Of a stretch of DNA of 64,000 nt, positions 27,013-36,157 are shown in pieces. The position numbers and the translations under genes are program-made. Under the pieces are notes generated by a model that worked only from the letters and a program-made list of their open reading frames with translations, was not told the DNA's origin and did not search any database. The stretch's first letter is position 1. Each line of letters begins with the position of its first letter. The stretch comes from an uncultured Oscillospiraceae bacterium (GTDB taxonomy: Bacteria; Bacillota; Clostridia; Oscillospirales; Oscillospiraceae). The stretch spans positions 1 through 64,000 of the forward strand of contig CALWYD010000004.1 of assembly GCA_944385675.1 (NCBI GenBank). Direction: 5' to 3'.

Positions 27013-28083
27013 TTAGAGGGACAACTGATCCAGTCCCTCCTCTGCCCCGCCCGGGACAGGCAGTCCCAGATGTTGATATGCCTTCGGGGTAACACAGCGA
27101 CCTCTGGGTGTGCGGGTGAGAAAGCCCAGCTGCATCAGATAAGGTTCATACACATCCTCCAGCGTAACGGCCTCCTCATTAATCGTGGCGGCCAGGGTCT
27201 CCAGCCCAACCGGTCCTCCCCGGTAGTTTTCTACAATACTCCGGAGCATCCGGTGGTCAATGGAGTCCAGTCCAAGCCGATCAATCTCCAGGGCAGTAAG
27301 GGCCTCATCTGCCACCCGCCTGGTAATGACCCCTCCTGCTCTTACCTGCGCAAAATCCCGCACCCGGCGCAGAAGCCGATTGGCGATACGAGGAGTGCCG
27401 CGGCTGCGGCGGGCAATTTCCACGGCCCCGTCCGGCTCAATTGGTACCTCCAGGATACCGGCGGAGCGCCGGATAATCAGTGCCAGCTCCTCCGGGGTGT
27501 AGAGCTCCAGACGCAGAGTAACTCCAAACCGGTCCCTCAAGGGGGCCGAGAGCTGACCGGCCCTGGTCGTGGCCCCAATCAGGGTGAACCTGGGCAAATC
27601 CAACCGGATTGAGTTAGCGGAAGGACCTTTGCCGATGATAATATCAATGGCGTAGTCCTCCATGGCTGGGTAGAGTATCTCCTCCACCTGGCGATTGAGC
27701 CGGTGTATTTCATCCACAAAGAGAATGTCATTCTCGTTGAGGTTGGTGAGCAAGGCGGCCAAGTCTCCCGCCTTCTCAATGGCCGGCCCAGAGGTAATAC
27801 GTACGTTGACCCCCATCTCATTGGCAATAATGCCGCTGAGCGTGGTCTTGCCCAGGCCGGGCGGGCCATGGAGCAGCACATGATCCAGCGGTTCATGGCG
27901 CATCTTGGCTGCCTGAATAAATACTTCCAGGTTTCCCTTTGCTTTCTCCTGTCCGATATACTCCCTCAGGGTCCTTGGCCGCAGGGAATACTCATTCTCG
28001 TCCTCCCGCGTAAGGGAGGTGGTCACCAGGGGCTCCTCCAGCTCTCTGGGGTCAAACTCCGTATTAGAAAAGTCAATGCTCAA
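27013..28083 (-). CDS. ruvB: Holliday junction branch migration helicase RuvB
   Basis: A 356-aa AAA+ motor that drives branch migration with RuvA. Walker [10 protein letters not shown] at residues 73-81, Walker [11 protein letters not shown], the sensor motif GATTRAG and the C-terminal winged-helix domain are visible. Usually ruvA and ruvB are adjacent; here three small genes (57-aa, DUF3784, DUF6054) lie between them on the same strand. Confidence 0.97.
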   Translation of the reverse strand: MSIDFSNTEFDPRELEEPLVTTSLTREDENEYSLRPRTLREYIGQEKAKGNLEVFIQAAKMRHEPLDHVLLHGPPGLGKTTLSGIIANEMGVNVRITSGPAIEKAGDLAALLTNLNENDILFVDEIHRLNRQVEEILYPAMEDYAIDIIIGKGPSANSIRLDLPRFTLIGATTRAGQLSAPLRDRFGVTLRLELYTPEELALIIRRSAGILEVPIEPDGAVEIARRSRGTPRIANRLLRRVRDFAQVRAGGVITRRVADEALTALEIDRLGLDSIDHRMLRSIVENYRGGPVGLETLAATINEEAVTLEDVYEPYLMQLGFLTRTPRGRCVTPKAYQHLGLPVPGGAEEGLDQLSL

Positions 28084-28190
28084 AGGATTCCATTCCTTTC
28101 GTAACCAGTGTCTCTGCTCACACAGCCTTCCAGCCGGGCACGAACGGCCGCTCTAACAATAACCTGCAAACCCGGTCGGACGGGAGTGGA

Positions 28191-28523
28191 TTAAAGGCGC
28201 TGCACAAGCTCCCGGAACGTGTCCAGGAAGGCCGCTTCCCCCCAGGTATTTATCTTAAAAAACAGAGCCTGGCTGCCCCCGGAGGTAATGGCCGACAAAA
28301 ACAGCTTCTCCCCATCCCCCACCAGGGTTAGGGTCATGGACAGGCGGTTTCCGCCGGCCATACTGTACCTCTCGTACACCCGCACGCAGCAGCGCACTCC
28401 TGCCCGCTGGCAGTAACTCTCATCCTCGTAACTGGCGGACATGCTGCCCTCCAGAATGCCTTTATGCAAATACTCCAGAGTTTGGTCAAAGTCTCCCTGA
28501 AGCTCACACTCAAATTTTGCCAC
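28191..28523 (-). CDS. DUF6054 family protein
   Basis: A 110-aa soluble protein matching the pattern of the DUF6054 family (KFECELQGDFD, VRVYERYSMAGGNRLS, LSAITSGGSQALFFKINT). Function unknown. The frame is open for 63 codons upstream through the DUF3784 gene in a different frame; the GTG at 28523, with a GGGGGAAGGG site, is the better start. It lies 11 nt after the DUF3784 gene. Confidence 0.78.
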   Translation of the reverse strand: MAKFECELQGDFDQTLEYLHKGILEGSMSASYEDESYCQRAGVRCCVRVYERYSMAGGNRLSMTLTLVGDGEKLFLSAITSGGSQALFFKINTWGEAAFLDTFRELVQRL

Positions 28524-28534
28524 AGCCCTTCCCC

Positions 28535-28852
28535 CTATTTTTCTTTCAAAAAACGGCCGCCTGTGTTGGCATAAATCACACCGCCTAAAATGACAACTAC
28601 ATATAATCCAAGACCCAGCCAGAGCAGCCACATCCAATCCAGCATAGCACCCACTGCCACCGGAACCCAGCACCCTGCCAGAGCAAACATGAGTTTCCCC
28701 ATATAGCGGCACAGGGCCTTTTCGTCATACTCCTCCTTTTTCACCTTAGAGGCGGTGTTATACCCGGCAATAAGGAAAGCGCCCTTCCCCTTGGAAAACA
28801 CTACGCCCAGCAGCACAAACAGAGCTATCACTCCAAGAAAGACAATCAGCAT
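28535..28852 (-). CDS. DUF3784 domain membrane protein
   Basis: A 105-aa protein with three hydrophobic segments (residues 1-18, 52-68, 73-93). The stretch KGKGAFLIAGYNT near residue 21 is characteristic of DUF3784 proteins of Firmicutes. Function unknown. It starts 12 nt after the 57-aa gene and continues the small-gene series inside the ruv cluster. Confidence 0.82.
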   Translation of the reverse strand: MLIVFLGVIALFVLLGVVFSKGKGAFLIAGYNTASKVKKEEYDEKALCRYMGKLMFALAGCWVPVAVGAMLDWMWLLWLGLGLYVVVILGGVIYANTGGRFLKEK

Positions 28853-28864
28853 ACGTTTCTCCCT

Positions 28865-29038
28865 TTAATACCGAAAGAGGTAATAGATTACGTACACCCA
28901 ACTGAGCAGGCCATGAAAAATAGCCCACCCCACCGAGTGCCAATTTGTGTAGGAAATCACCATGGCCAGACAGGTACCAAAGGTAATGCCGCTTTTCACT
29001 GCAGTCTTTGCCGTTCTGTGATCCTCCACACTCCTCAT
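28865..29038 (-). CDS. small two-span membrane protein, 57 aa
   Basis: A 57-aa open frame whose ATG overlaps the ruvA stop codon (ATGA at 29035-29038). Two hydrophobic segments (about 18-31 and 36-54) are joined by TNWHSVGW, a pattern I recall from small proteins of gut Clostridia. The tight overlap with ruvA and the short distance to the DUF3784 gene indicate a real, co-translated gene of unknown function. Confidence 0.72.
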   Translation of the reverse strand: MRSVEDHRTAKTAVKSGITFGTCLAMVISYTNWHSVGWAIFHGLLSWVYVIYYLFRY

Positions 29039-29643
29039 CCCTTCATCATTCGCTTCAGAGCCTGTTTGATAATCTCCTCCAAGGTCAGGCTGTCCAGATC
29101 AATGCCCTTGAGGGCCAAATTGATCTCCCCCTGGGAGTAACCCAATACGGCCAACGCTGCACTGGCCTCGGAGAGCTTGTTCTCCGGGATGACCGTGACC
29201 CCGGTGCCGCCGTAGCGCTCCCCGGCGCCCCCTACAGTCTGGCCCTTTGCCAACTTATCCTTCAGCTCCAGAATTACCCGCTGGGCAATCTTCTTCCCCA
29301 CACCCTGGGCACAGGTAAGGGCCTTCTCATCCCCGGTAATAATGGACAAGGCCAGATTGGCAGGGGTGCTGGCCGAGAGAATGGACAGCGCCGCTTTCGG
29401 CCCCACCCCAGAGACAGAGATAAGCTGCTGGAACAGATTCAGCTCTTCTTGCGTGGCAAACCCATAGAGTTCCATCGCATCTTCCCGAACATTCAGGTAT
29501 GTAAAGAGTTTTCCCTTGTCGCCTTTTTTCAGGGCGGAGAGTGTATAACTGGTGGTGCGGCAGGCATAGCCCACGCCACCACAGTCTATGACGGCCAGAT
29601 AGGGTTCCATGTGGGCTACTGTACCGGAGAGATAATAAAACAT
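29035..29643 (-). CDS. ruvA: Holliday junction branch migration protein RuvA
   Basis: A 202-aa junction-binding protein: N-terminal OB fold, two helix-hairpin-helix motifs (GVGPKAALSIL near 80 and GVGKKIAQRVI near 115) and a C-terminal RuvB-binding domain after a flexible linker. It lies 5 nt after ruvC, the normal ruvCA arrangement. Confidence 0.96.
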   Translation of the reverse strand: MFYYLSGTVAHMEPYLAVIDCGGVGYACRTTSYTLSALKKGDKGKLFTYLNVREDAMELYGFATQEELNLFQQLISVSGVGPKAALSILSASTPANLALSIITGDEKALTCAQGVGKKIAQRVILELKDKLAKGQTVGGAGERYGGTGVTVIPENKLSEASAALAVLGYSQGEINLALKGIDLDSLTLEEIIKQALKRMMKG

Positions 29644-29648
29644 ATTTG

Positions 29649-30170
29649 CTACCTCGTGTCATATTTCTTGGGGTTGAAAATCCGCTCGGTGTTTAACAGG
29701 GAGGTGGCCGCCCGGCTGTGACAGATAGCGATAGCCAAGGCGTCGGCGGCGTCATCTGGCCGTGGAACCTCCTTCATTCCCAAAAGCCGCTGGGTCATGA
29801 GCATGACCTGCCGCTTCTCCGCTCCTCCATAGCCCACTACCGCCTGTTTTACCTGCATGGGCGTGTATTCAAACACAGGCACCCCCAGTTTTTCTGCCGC
29901 CAGGAGGATCACTCCACGGCCGTGGGCTACCGCAATGCCGGTGGTAATATTTTTGGTAAAAAACAGCTCCTCCACTGCCATCTCGTCTGGATGGAAAGTG
30001 CGGATGAGCTGCTCCATATCATTGGATATCTGGAACAGGCGGCTGGACAAGGGGATACCCGGCGGAGTGGTGATAACCCCGTACTGAATAAGCCGGTTTT
30101 TGCCCCGAACCGCTTCCAGTACGCCAAATCCAATGGTGGCCACCCCCGGGTCAATACCTAGGATGATCAT
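29649..30170 (-). CDS. ruvC: crossover junction endodeoxyribonuclease RuvC
   Basis: A 173-aa resolvase that cuts Holliday junctions. The four catalytic acids are visible at D7 (GIDPG), E67 (AVEELFF), D140 and D143 (DDAADALA). Length is normal. It is the first gene of the ruv cluster, with a possible promoter 36-64 nt upstream. Confidence 0.96.
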   Translation of the reverse strand: MIILGIDPGVATIGFGVLEAVRGKNRLIQYGVITTPPGIPLSSRLFQISNDMEQLIRTFHPDEMAVEELFFTKNITTGIAVAHGRGVILLAAEKLGVPVFEYTPMQVKQAVVGYGGAEKRQVMLMTQRLLGMKEVPRPDDAADALAIAICHSRAATSLLNTERIFNPKKYDTR

Positions 30171-30205
30171 GGACGCCCTCCCCCGCCAAGTTTACATATG
30201 TGATT

Positions 30206-30234
30206 ATTCTATCACGGTTTTATTAAAATGAAAA
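30206..30234 (-). promoter_or_regulatory. possible SigA promoter of the ruv cluster
   Basis: TTTTCA (30229-30234) and TAGAAT (30206-30211) on the minus strand, spacer 17 bp; the -35 is weak. Confidence 0.4.
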
Positions 30235-30264
30235 GAAGAATAAATTCCTCTTTTTTAGTAGCAA

Positions 30265-30385
30265 TTTACCGGCCTTCTTTAAGTGCAAGGTAAAAGCGAA
30301 TAAAATCTACGGGGATAACGCTGTTTATCTCCAAAAGGTCTTGGGAACAAGGAGCAGCCCCAAGACTCGGCCTTAAGAAAAATTG
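30265..30385. other. intergenic segment with nested hairpins
   Basis: No gene fits here. Three stems can form: TTCTTTAAG (near 30275) with CTTAAGAA (near 30373), GGGGATAA/TTATCTCC (30311-30331) and GTCTTGGG/CCCAAGAC (30338-30366). Nested stems of this kind can mark a structured RNA on either strand. I could not match any known RNA family, and no clear promoter or terminator delimits it. Confidence 0.3.
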
Positions 30386-30398
30386 AAATTTATTGGTG

Positions 30399-30445
30399 AC
30401 AATAGAAAAAGTAAGGCTCCCTTTCACATTTTTTGAGGGAGCCCT
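30399..30445 (-). terminator. terminator of the XRE membrane regulator
   Basis: An 8-bp stem GGCTCCCT/AGGGAGCC (30415-30422 with 30436-30443) is followed on the minus strand by TTACTTTTTC. Arm and tail closely resemble the hairpin at 26-66. Confidence 0.6.
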
Positions 30446-30529
30446 ACTCTGATACTAGGTGTAATTACTTTCCACTTTTTTGTTTGCGGGCAAAGTCTCT
30501 TCTTTTGTTTGTTCAACGACACTGCCGGC

Positions 30530-31228
30530 TTAATTTACAGCTGTGCTTTTCTGGTGCCGCTCCACGATGATACCTATGACCATCGATGTGAAGAAAACTA
30601 CACCCCAAATAGCCCAACCATAGTGACCCTGTCCCCATCCCGTACCTTCAGGATAGGGACCAAATACCATCCCGAGCAGTAGTCCAAGTGTAAATCCAGC
30701 CAGTACAGTGTAAGAAAACCTCTGCTTTCCGAAAAGTGCGGGGATGACAGACAGCACCGTGGCATACCAGAACAGATTGCTGCTGAGAAGCCATCCGTAA
30801 AGGTAACTGTGCTGGCCGGTTGGCGTTGCTGTAAAGAGCCATCCGACAAAATTACTCCACGATAGGTCGCACCAGACGACACGGCCAATGAAATAGAGGA
30901 TGATATATCCACCAGCAATCAGCAGGGCAGTCAAAATATTTTTCTTTTGTCGCTGCCTTTTTTCGATCCTCCTTTTCTCTTCCTCCATTTTATATAGGTA
31001 GTAAATTTGTTCTGCCGGAGAGAGCCCGGTTTCCTGTGAGGGAAGCAGTAAGTCGACTGTTGTGCCAAATATCTGAGCCAACTTAAACAGGTTTTCTGTA
31101 TTCGGGGCAGACTGGCCTGCTTCCCATTTTGTAACAGCTTGGCGGCTTACCCCCACTAATTCAGCAACCTTCTCTTGTGACATACCTGAGTCCTGCCGAC
31201 AGCTCTTAATCCTTTCTCCCAATGTCAT
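30530..31228 (-). CDS. XRE family transcriptional regulator with membrane domain
   Basis: A 232-aa protein: a Cro/C1-type HTH in residues 1-60, a charged coiled segment (EEEKRRIEKRQRQKK, near 80-96) and four to five hydrophobic segments in the rest. The start at 31228 has a near-perfect AAGGAGGTG site; the longer frame lacks conservation. Upstream lies a perfect palindrome with 12-bp arms (31287-31313), a likely operator for autoregulation. Confidence 0.87.
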   Translation of the reverse strand: MTLGERIKSCRQDSGMSQEKVAELVGVSRQAVTKWEAGQSAPNTENLFKLAQIFGTTVDLLLPSQETGLSPAEQIYYLYKMEEEKRRIEKRQRQKKNILTALLIAGGYIILYFIGRVVWCDLSWSNFVGWLFTATPTGQHSYLYGWLLSSNLFWYATVLSVIPALFGKQRFSYTVLAGFTLGLLLGMVFGPYPEGTGWGQGHYGWAIWGVVFFTSMVIGIIVERHQKSTAVN

Positions 31229-31286
31229 GACTTGCACCTCCTTTTCACTGTAGTCATACCGAAAATCTTCCTTCTTGGCTACCAAC

Positions 31287-31313
31287 TATATGGCAACTAT
31301 TAGTTGCCATATA
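31287..31313. promoter_or_regulatory. palindromic operator candidate
   Basis: Perfect 12-bp arms TATATGGCAACT and AGTTGCCATATA around a 3-bp centre, about 60 nt upstream of the XRE start codon and about 230 nt upstream of the divergent nitroreductase gene. Confidence 0.55.
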
Positions 31314-31472
31314 AATTTTATTCTAATCCTATCATACCACACTGCTGCTTCCTGTTATATATGACACAACGTCTTCTCTTCTATCCTGACGTTGTTCTTC
31401 AAGTAGGTGCTACTATTACCGACAGATTTCCAACCACCACTGCTTGGGTTAACAAGGAACAGCCCCTTCCGC

Positions 31473-31501
31473 TTGACAATCTCTTCTCTGCGGACTACCA
31501 T
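31473..31501 (+). promoter_or_regulatory. SigA promoter of the nitroreductase gene
   Basis: TTGACA (31473-31478) and TACCAT (31496-31501), spacer 17 bp, about 40 nt before the start codon. A separate inverted repeat with 8-bp arms (31366-31373 with 31388-31395) lies further upstream. Confidence 0.6.
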
Positions 31502-31542
31502 AGTGTTATCCTAATTCATTATCCAAAGGAGGTTGCTGTTTT

Positions 31543-32091
31543 ATGGACGCTCAGGACTGCATTCTTACCCGACGCAGTGTACGCACGTTTACCAACCAGC
31601 CGGTATCCCACGCCCTGCTGGAGCAGGTCATCTCCCTGGCCGCTTATGCCCCCAGCTGGAAGAACACTCAAATCAGCCGCTACATTGCCATTGAAGATCC
31701 CGCCGTACAGCAAGCCATTATCGACCGCTTCTGTCTGTCCGGCTCCAACAACCCAAACATTATCGCCAGCGCCCCCCTGCTCATCGCCCAGACCTTTGTC
31801 AAAGGTCGCTGTGGCTTTGAGCGGGACGGTTCCTATACAACCGACCGAGGTGAGGGCTGGCAGTACTACGACTGCGGCATTGCTGCCCAAACTTTCTGCC
31901 TGGCCGCCCACGACCTGGGGCTTGGTACGGTCATTATGGGGGTATTTGACCGCAAGGGGCTGGAATCGTATCTGCAATTGCCTGAAGAGCAAGAACTGAT
32001 GGCCCTCATTGCTGTGGGCTATCCAGACCCCCAACTTACTCTCTCTGCCCCCAAACGCAAAGAGGTAAATGAACTTCTCTCTTGGTGTTAA
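31543..32091 (+). CDS. nitroreductase family protein
   Basis: A 182-aa FMN-dependent NAD(P)H oxidoreductase. The FMN-binding RRSVRTF block (residues 10-16), PSWKNTQ near 37-43 and the C-terminal GYP are typical. The physiological acceptor is unknown. The start has an AAAGGAGG site. Monocistronic and divergent from the XRE regulator, which may control it. Confidence 0.92.
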   Translation: MDAQDCILTRRSVRTFTNQPVSHALLEQVISLAAYAPSWKNTQISRYIAIEDPAVQQAIIDRFCLSGSNNPNIIASAPLLIAQTFVKGRCGFERDGSYTTDRGEGWQYYDCGIAAQTFCLAAHDLGLGTVIMGVFDRKGLESYLQLPEEQELMALIAVGYPDPQLTLSAPKRKEVNELLSWC

Positions 32092-32101
32092 AATGTAATT
32101 C

Positions 32102-32140
32102 ATATAAAAACACGCGCCTGACAGGCGCGTGTTTTTATAT
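32102..32140 (+). terminator. bidirectional terminator between nitroreductase and malic enzyme
   Basis: A perfect 17-bp stem (32102-32118 with 32124-32140) whose outer part is A/T rich, giving T runs in both directions. It sits between convergent genes. Confidence 0.9.
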
Positions 32141-32143
32141 CCT

Positions 32144-33316
32144 TCAAATACGGTTGACCCCGGTGTCCCTGGCGGCCCGGGCCACGGCAGCGGCCACTGC
32201 CGGCCCTACCCGCTTGTCAAAGGCCTGGGGAATAATGTACTCCTCGCTCAACTCATCCTCGGAGATAAGTTCGGCCAGTGCCCGGGCAGCGGCCATTTTC
32301 ATCTCTTCGTTGATATCACTGGCCCGCACATCAAAAGCGCCCCGGAACACCCCAGGGAATGCCAGCACATTGTTAATCTGGTTGGGATAGTCGCGGCGGC
32401 CGGTGGACACCACCCGGGCCCCTCCCGCCTTGGCCTCATCGGGGAAAATCTCCGGAGTCGGGTTGGCACAGGCAAAGACAATCGCGTCCTTGTTCATGGT
32501 TCTTACCATCTCGGTAGTCACGGTGCCGGGGGCGGACACGCCGATAAACACATCGGCTCCCACCAATATATCGGCCAGGGTACCGGCCTTCCTGTCCAAA
32601 TTGGTGACCTGAGCCATCTCCTCTTTGATCCAGTTCAGCCCATCCCGGCCAGCATAGATGGCCCCCTTCCGGTCGCACATCGTAATATGTCTGTAGCCCG
32701 CGGACAGGAGCAGTTTCACAATGGAGATGGCAGCAGCCCCGGCGCCGGAGGTAACTACCTTCACTTCTTCCTTCCGCTTGCCTACCACCTTCAAGGCGTT
32801 GGTGAGACCGGCCAGGGTAATGATAGCAGTTCCGTGCTGATCGTCATGGAAAATAGGGATATCGCACATCTCTTTCAGCTTGCGTTCGATTTCAAAGCAC
32901 CGGGGCGCGGAAATGTCCTCCAGGTTAATGCCTCCAAAGGAGCCGGAGATATTATAAACTGTACGGACAAATTCATCCACATCTTGGGTCTTGACACAAA
33001 GAGGGAAGGCGTCCACTCCTCCGAAGGTCTTAAACAGCACGCACTTGCCCTCCATGACTGGCATACCGGCCTCAGGGCCAATATCGCCCAAGCCCAGCAC
33101 TGCGGAACCATCGGTAATGACAGCACACAGGTTATGTCTTCGAGTCAGCTCATAGCTCTTGCCGGGATCCTCCTGAATGGCAAGGCAAGGCTGAGCCACC
33201 CCAGGCGTATATGCCAGAGAGAGGGCATCCTTGCTGTCAGCAGGCACTGTGGCTACTACCTCGATTTTTCCCTTCCACTCCCCGTGAAGCCGAAGGCTTT
33301 CTTTTGCGTAATCCAT
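32144..33316 (-). CDS. NAD(P)-dependent malic enzyme
   Basis: A 390-aa short-form malic enzyme, converting malate to pyruvate and CO2. Visible: SLAYTPGVA (catalytic tyrosine near 36), the metal-site region [11 protein letters not shown], the dinucleotide fold SGAGAAA and the conserved [10 protein letters not shown]. Start at 33316 with an AGGAGG site; the longer frame is not conserved. Own promoter, terminator at its 3-prime end. Confidence 0.94.
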   Translation of the reverse strand: MDYAKESLRLHGEWKGKIEVVATVPADSKDALSLAYTPGVAQPCLAIQEDPGKSYELTRRHNLCAVITDGSAVLGLGDIGPEAGMPVMEGKCVLFKTFGGVDAFPLCVKTQDVDEFVRTVYNISGSFGGINLEDISAPRCFEIERKLKEMCDIPIFHDDQHGTAIITLAGLTNALKVVGKRKEEVKVVTSGAGAAAISIVKLLLSAGYRHITMCDRKGAIYAGRDGLNWIKEEMAQVTNLDRKAGTLADILVGADVFIGVSAPGTVTTEMVRTMNKDAIVFACANPTPEIFPDEAKAGGARVVSTGRRDYPNQINNVLAFPGVFRGAFDVRASDINEEMKMAAARALAELISEDELSEEYIIPQAFDKRVGPAVAAAVARAARDTGVNRI

Positions 33317-33366
33317 TGCTACGACCTCCTCTTTTGTTGGTTTGACACCTTCCAACATTCCCCAAC

Positions 33367-33395
33367 ATTATAATATAGACCACATTTGGCTGCAA
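33367..33395 (-). promoter_or_regulatory. SigA promoter of the malic enzyme gene
   Basis: TTGCAG (33390-33395) and TATAAT (33367-33372) on the minus strand, spacer 17 bp. Confidence 0.75.
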
Positions 33396-33464
33396 GCCCG
33401 CAGCAGAAGAAAGGGAAAAAAATCTTTCCCTGTTTCCCCATCCCCTCTATTTTCCCGTCTTCCG

Positions 33465-33494
33465 TTGACTTTTCTTCTATTTATCTGCTAGAAT
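33465..33494 (+). promoter_or_regulatory. SigA promoter of the Na+ symporter gene
   Basis: TTGACT (33465-33470) and TAGAAT (33489-33494), spacer 18 bp, about 70 nt before the start codon. Confidence 0.65.
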
Positions 33495-33565
33495 AATGGC
33501 TGTTCCGTATATTTTGGGGCATGGTATAAGGGAAACAGCCAACAGCGAAATAAGGAGGACTTTTT

Positions 33566-34993
33566 ATGGAACACCACCACCGAGGACAGTGGGGCAGCAA
33601 CCTGGGGTTCCTTTTGGCAACTGTGGGCGCTGCGGTGGGACTTGGTAATATCTGGGCCTTTCCCAATAAAATGGGGGGAAACGGCGGCTTCGCCTTTCTC
33701 GTTATCTATCTGATTCTGGCCGCTACCATCGGATTTGTTATCATGCTCTCTGAATTGGCCATCGGCCGCCGGGTTGGACGCAGCGTCCTGCTCAGCTATC
33801 AAAGCGTGTGCGGGCGCTGGGGGACTTTCATCGGCTGGTTAGCCATGCTCTCCCCCTTCCTCATTTTAAGTTTCTACACTGTGCTGGGAGGCTATTGCCT
33901 TCAGTATATGGTTCTTAATTTTTCAGAATTAATTGGAGTTTCTCGCATTTCTCATCTCTCCGGTGCCCAATCTTTCCACGATATGCTCACAAACCAACCT
34001 CTGTCCCTCCTGTTTACCCTCTTATTCATTGCTGCCTGCTACCTTATTATCAGGGGCGGTATCAAGGAGGGCATTGAACGTTTTAATAAAGTGGGGATGC
34101 CAGCCTTATTTCTTATGCTGGTTGTGGTCATTATCCGCTCTGTCACCCTGCCAGGAGCAGGACAGGGACTGCGATTCATGTTTACTCCAAATTTTACCCC
34201 CCTGCGTGAGAATTTCGTTGGGGTGCTTTCTGCCGCCGGCGGACAAATGTTCTTCTCCCTCTCTCTGGCCATGGGAATCACTGTCACTTACGGCTCCTAT
34301 TTGAGCAAGAAGGAGAGCCTGGTCAAAAATGCTGTTCTGGTCATTGTCTCTGACACCCTGGTGGCTGTTATGGCCGGGATAGCAGTTCTCCCTGCCGCGT
34401 TTGCCCTTGGGGGAGCAGGGGCTGAGCTATCTGGTCCCAAGCTGCTGTTTATTACCCTTCAGGATGTATTTAACGCCATGGGGTCCCTGGGGCCGCTGTT
34501 TGGCATTTTGTTTTATCTACTGGTCTCTCTGGCTGCTATCACTTCCGCCATCGCCCTGGTTGAGGTGCTGGTCACCTTTTTCCTGGATCGAGCCGCCGTG
34601 AGGGGACACTATGGCAACCGGGGAAAAATTGTGGGACTTGTCTGCCTGGCTGTGATGGTGGAATCCGCTCTGGTGGCTCTGGACGGCCTGGGTTCCAACG
34701 GCCTGTGGATCCCCTTCCAGGGAACCGGGCTGAGTCTGTCGGCCACCTGGCTGGACTTTATGGATTTCATCTCCGAGGGTGTAGCCATGCCTCTGGGGGC
34801 TCTCATCATGTCTATCCTTGTGGGCTGGGTCATCGGTCCCAAACTGATTCAGGAAGAGGTCTGTGCTCAGGGCCATCGCTTTCAGGGCGGACTATACGCC
34901 TTCTTCTCCTTCTGTATCCGCTTTGTGGCCCCTGCAGGAATGCTGATGATCCTCATTGGCCAGTTGGTCACCTTCTTTACCCCGGCGGGATAA
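33566..34993 (+). CDS. sodium-dependent transporter, NSS/SNF family
   Basis: A 475-aa membrane protein with 11-12 hydrophobic segments, of the neurotransmitter:sodium symporter family. The sodium-site segment GAAVGLGNIWAFPNKMGGNGG (about 22-42) is typical, and the unwound first helix is recognisable. Bacterial members import amino acids; the substrate is not readable. AAGGAGG site before the start. Monocistronic, with its own promoter and a terminator. Confidence 0.93.
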   Translation: MEHHHRGQWGSNLGFLLATVGAAVGLGNIWAFPNKMGGNGGFAFLVIYLILAATIGFVIMLSELAIGRRVGRSVLLSYQSVCGRWGTFIGWLAMLSPFLILSFYTVLGGYCLQYMVLNFSELIGVSRISHLSGAQSFHDMLTNQPLSLLFTLLFIAACYLIIRGGIKEGIERFNKVGMPALFLMLVVVIIRSVTLPGAGQGLRFMFTPNFTPLRENFVGVLSAAGGQMFFSLSLAMGITVTYGSYLSKKESLVKNAVLVIVSDTLVAVMAGIAVLPAAFALGGAGAELSGPKLLFITLQDVFNAMGSLGPLFGILFYLLVSLAAITSAIALVEVLVTFFLDRAAVRGHYGNRGKIVGLVCLAVMVESALVALDGLGSNGLWIPFQGTGLSLSATWLDFMDFISEGVAMPLGALIMSILVGWVIGPKLIQEEVCAQGHRFQGGLYAFFSFCIRFVAPAGMLMILIGQLVTFFTPAG

Positions 34994-35013
34994 GCCATCC
35001 TCTGCACAGCTAC

Positions 35014-35052
35014 AAAAAATCCGAAACCGGGTTCCCCGGTTCCGGATTTTTT
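35014..35052 (+). terminator. bidirectional terminator
   Basis: AAAAATCCG pairs with CGGATTTTT and an inner ACCGG with CCGGT. T runs exist in both directions, between the convergent symporter and DUF3810 genes. Confidence 0.82.
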
Positions 35053-35056
35053 CTTC

Positions 35057-36157
35057 TCAGTCCGCGTTGGGCAAGAAATAGGCCACCAGCAAATCCACAC
35101 AGGCCCCGTAGGAACGCACACCCAGCTCCTGATCGTTGCCCTTCAAAAAAGAATCATACACCTGCTCAGCGGTATCCCCTACCGGTGAGGCAAAGGCAGC
35201 CCAGTAGGCGTTGTTATCCTCCCAGTCCGTGGACAGCTCCGGAGTAAAATATGTCTGCACAATATCCTGCCAACCTTCAGCATCCACCGGATAAAGGGCA
35301 TTGCACAGCTGGATAAGGCCCATCAGATATCCGGAATATTGAAACACCACACTGTCACTGGTGACACAGGCGGCAATCCCTACGAAGTTTGCTTCCAGTT
35401 CGGAGGCTACCATACGCTGGTGTGCCATCTCATGAGCAATGGTAGCTGGGATCAGACATGCAGGAGCATCTACATTCACATTGGCCTCCCCGGTGAAGGG
35501 AAAGTAAACTCCTGTGAAGCCCAGAGCACTCTGCAGTTTGGAACAGAGCAGGGGCTTGGCACGGACAGAAGGGATGTCCAGACAAGGGAATTCCCTTGCC
35601 AGATTTTCATATATAGCGGGTCCGCCGGAAAAATATGTACCAAGCTCTCGGGCAAAGTGTCCCTCCTCATCCCGGCTCACCTGCCCAGACAGCTCTGCGG
35701 CCTGTCTGGCAAACCAGGCAGTCACAGCAGCCAGTTCCTCCGTGGAGTAGGGTGTGCTTTCCAATCCGCTGCGCTGTGCAAAGGTGTCTGCGTAATAGGC
35801 TGCATTCCAAAGCCAGCACAAGCCACACCACAACCACAGCCACACAGCTGCCAGCGCCAGCAGGCGCCGTACCCCTCTCTGCCAGTTTCTGCTCCTTATC
35901 CAGCCTACCCCAGACCAAATCAGCCATCCCAGGCTCCCTGCCAAGCTGATAGCCGCCAATACCTCTGCAACAGAGAAAGGGGCCCAGCTCCAAAGGTGCC
36001 CTAACGCCTGCTCCAAAGGAGCCATTACCCCAAACACCCAGGTGTTCATCAGTTCCCGGTTGTCTTGAAGCAGATAAAATAATCCTACGAGGGAAATTGG
36101 AACAACCAGCAGAACCGGTAACAGCCACCATATTATTGTTCTATTCTCTCTTTTCAT
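35057..36157 (-). CDS. DUF3810 family membrane protein with HExxH motif
   Basis: A 366-aa protein with three N-terminal membrane helices (about 10-30, 60-85, 98-120) and a soluble domain carrying HEMAH (H242, E243, H246) plus a downstream acidic residue in SELEANF (near 253-255). This fits a gluzincin-type zinc metallopeptidase fold, as in DUF3810 proteins. No substrate is known. It overlaps the 67-aa frame upstream by 17 nt. Confidence 0.87.
   Translation of the reverse strand: MKRENRTIIWWLLPVLLVVPISLVGLFYLLQDNRELMNTWVFGVMAPLEQALGHLWSWAPFSVAEVLAAISLAGSLGWLIWSGVGWIRSRNWQRGVRRLLALAAVWLWLWCGLCWLWNAAYYADTFAQRSGLESTPYSTEELAAVTAWFARQAAELSGQVSRDEEGHFARELGTYFSGGPAIYENLAREFPCLDIPSVRAKPLLCSKLQSALGFTGVYFPFTGEANVNVDAPACLIPATIAHEMAHQRMVASELEANFVGIAACVTSDSVVFQYSGYLMGLIQLCNALYPVDAEGWQDIVQTYFTPELSTDWEDNNAYWAAFASPVGDTAEQVYDSFLKGNDQELGVRSYGACVDLLVAYFLPNAD

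Noticed and set aside
30265..30385. Possible SRP or 6S RNA
   Set aside because: A GGAGCAGCC stretch recalls the SRP RNA loop, but the flanking pairing does not fit, and no 6S consensus could be matched.
32129..33373. 414-codon plus-strand frame
   Set aside because: Antisense to the malic enzyme gene and runs through its terminator and promoter.
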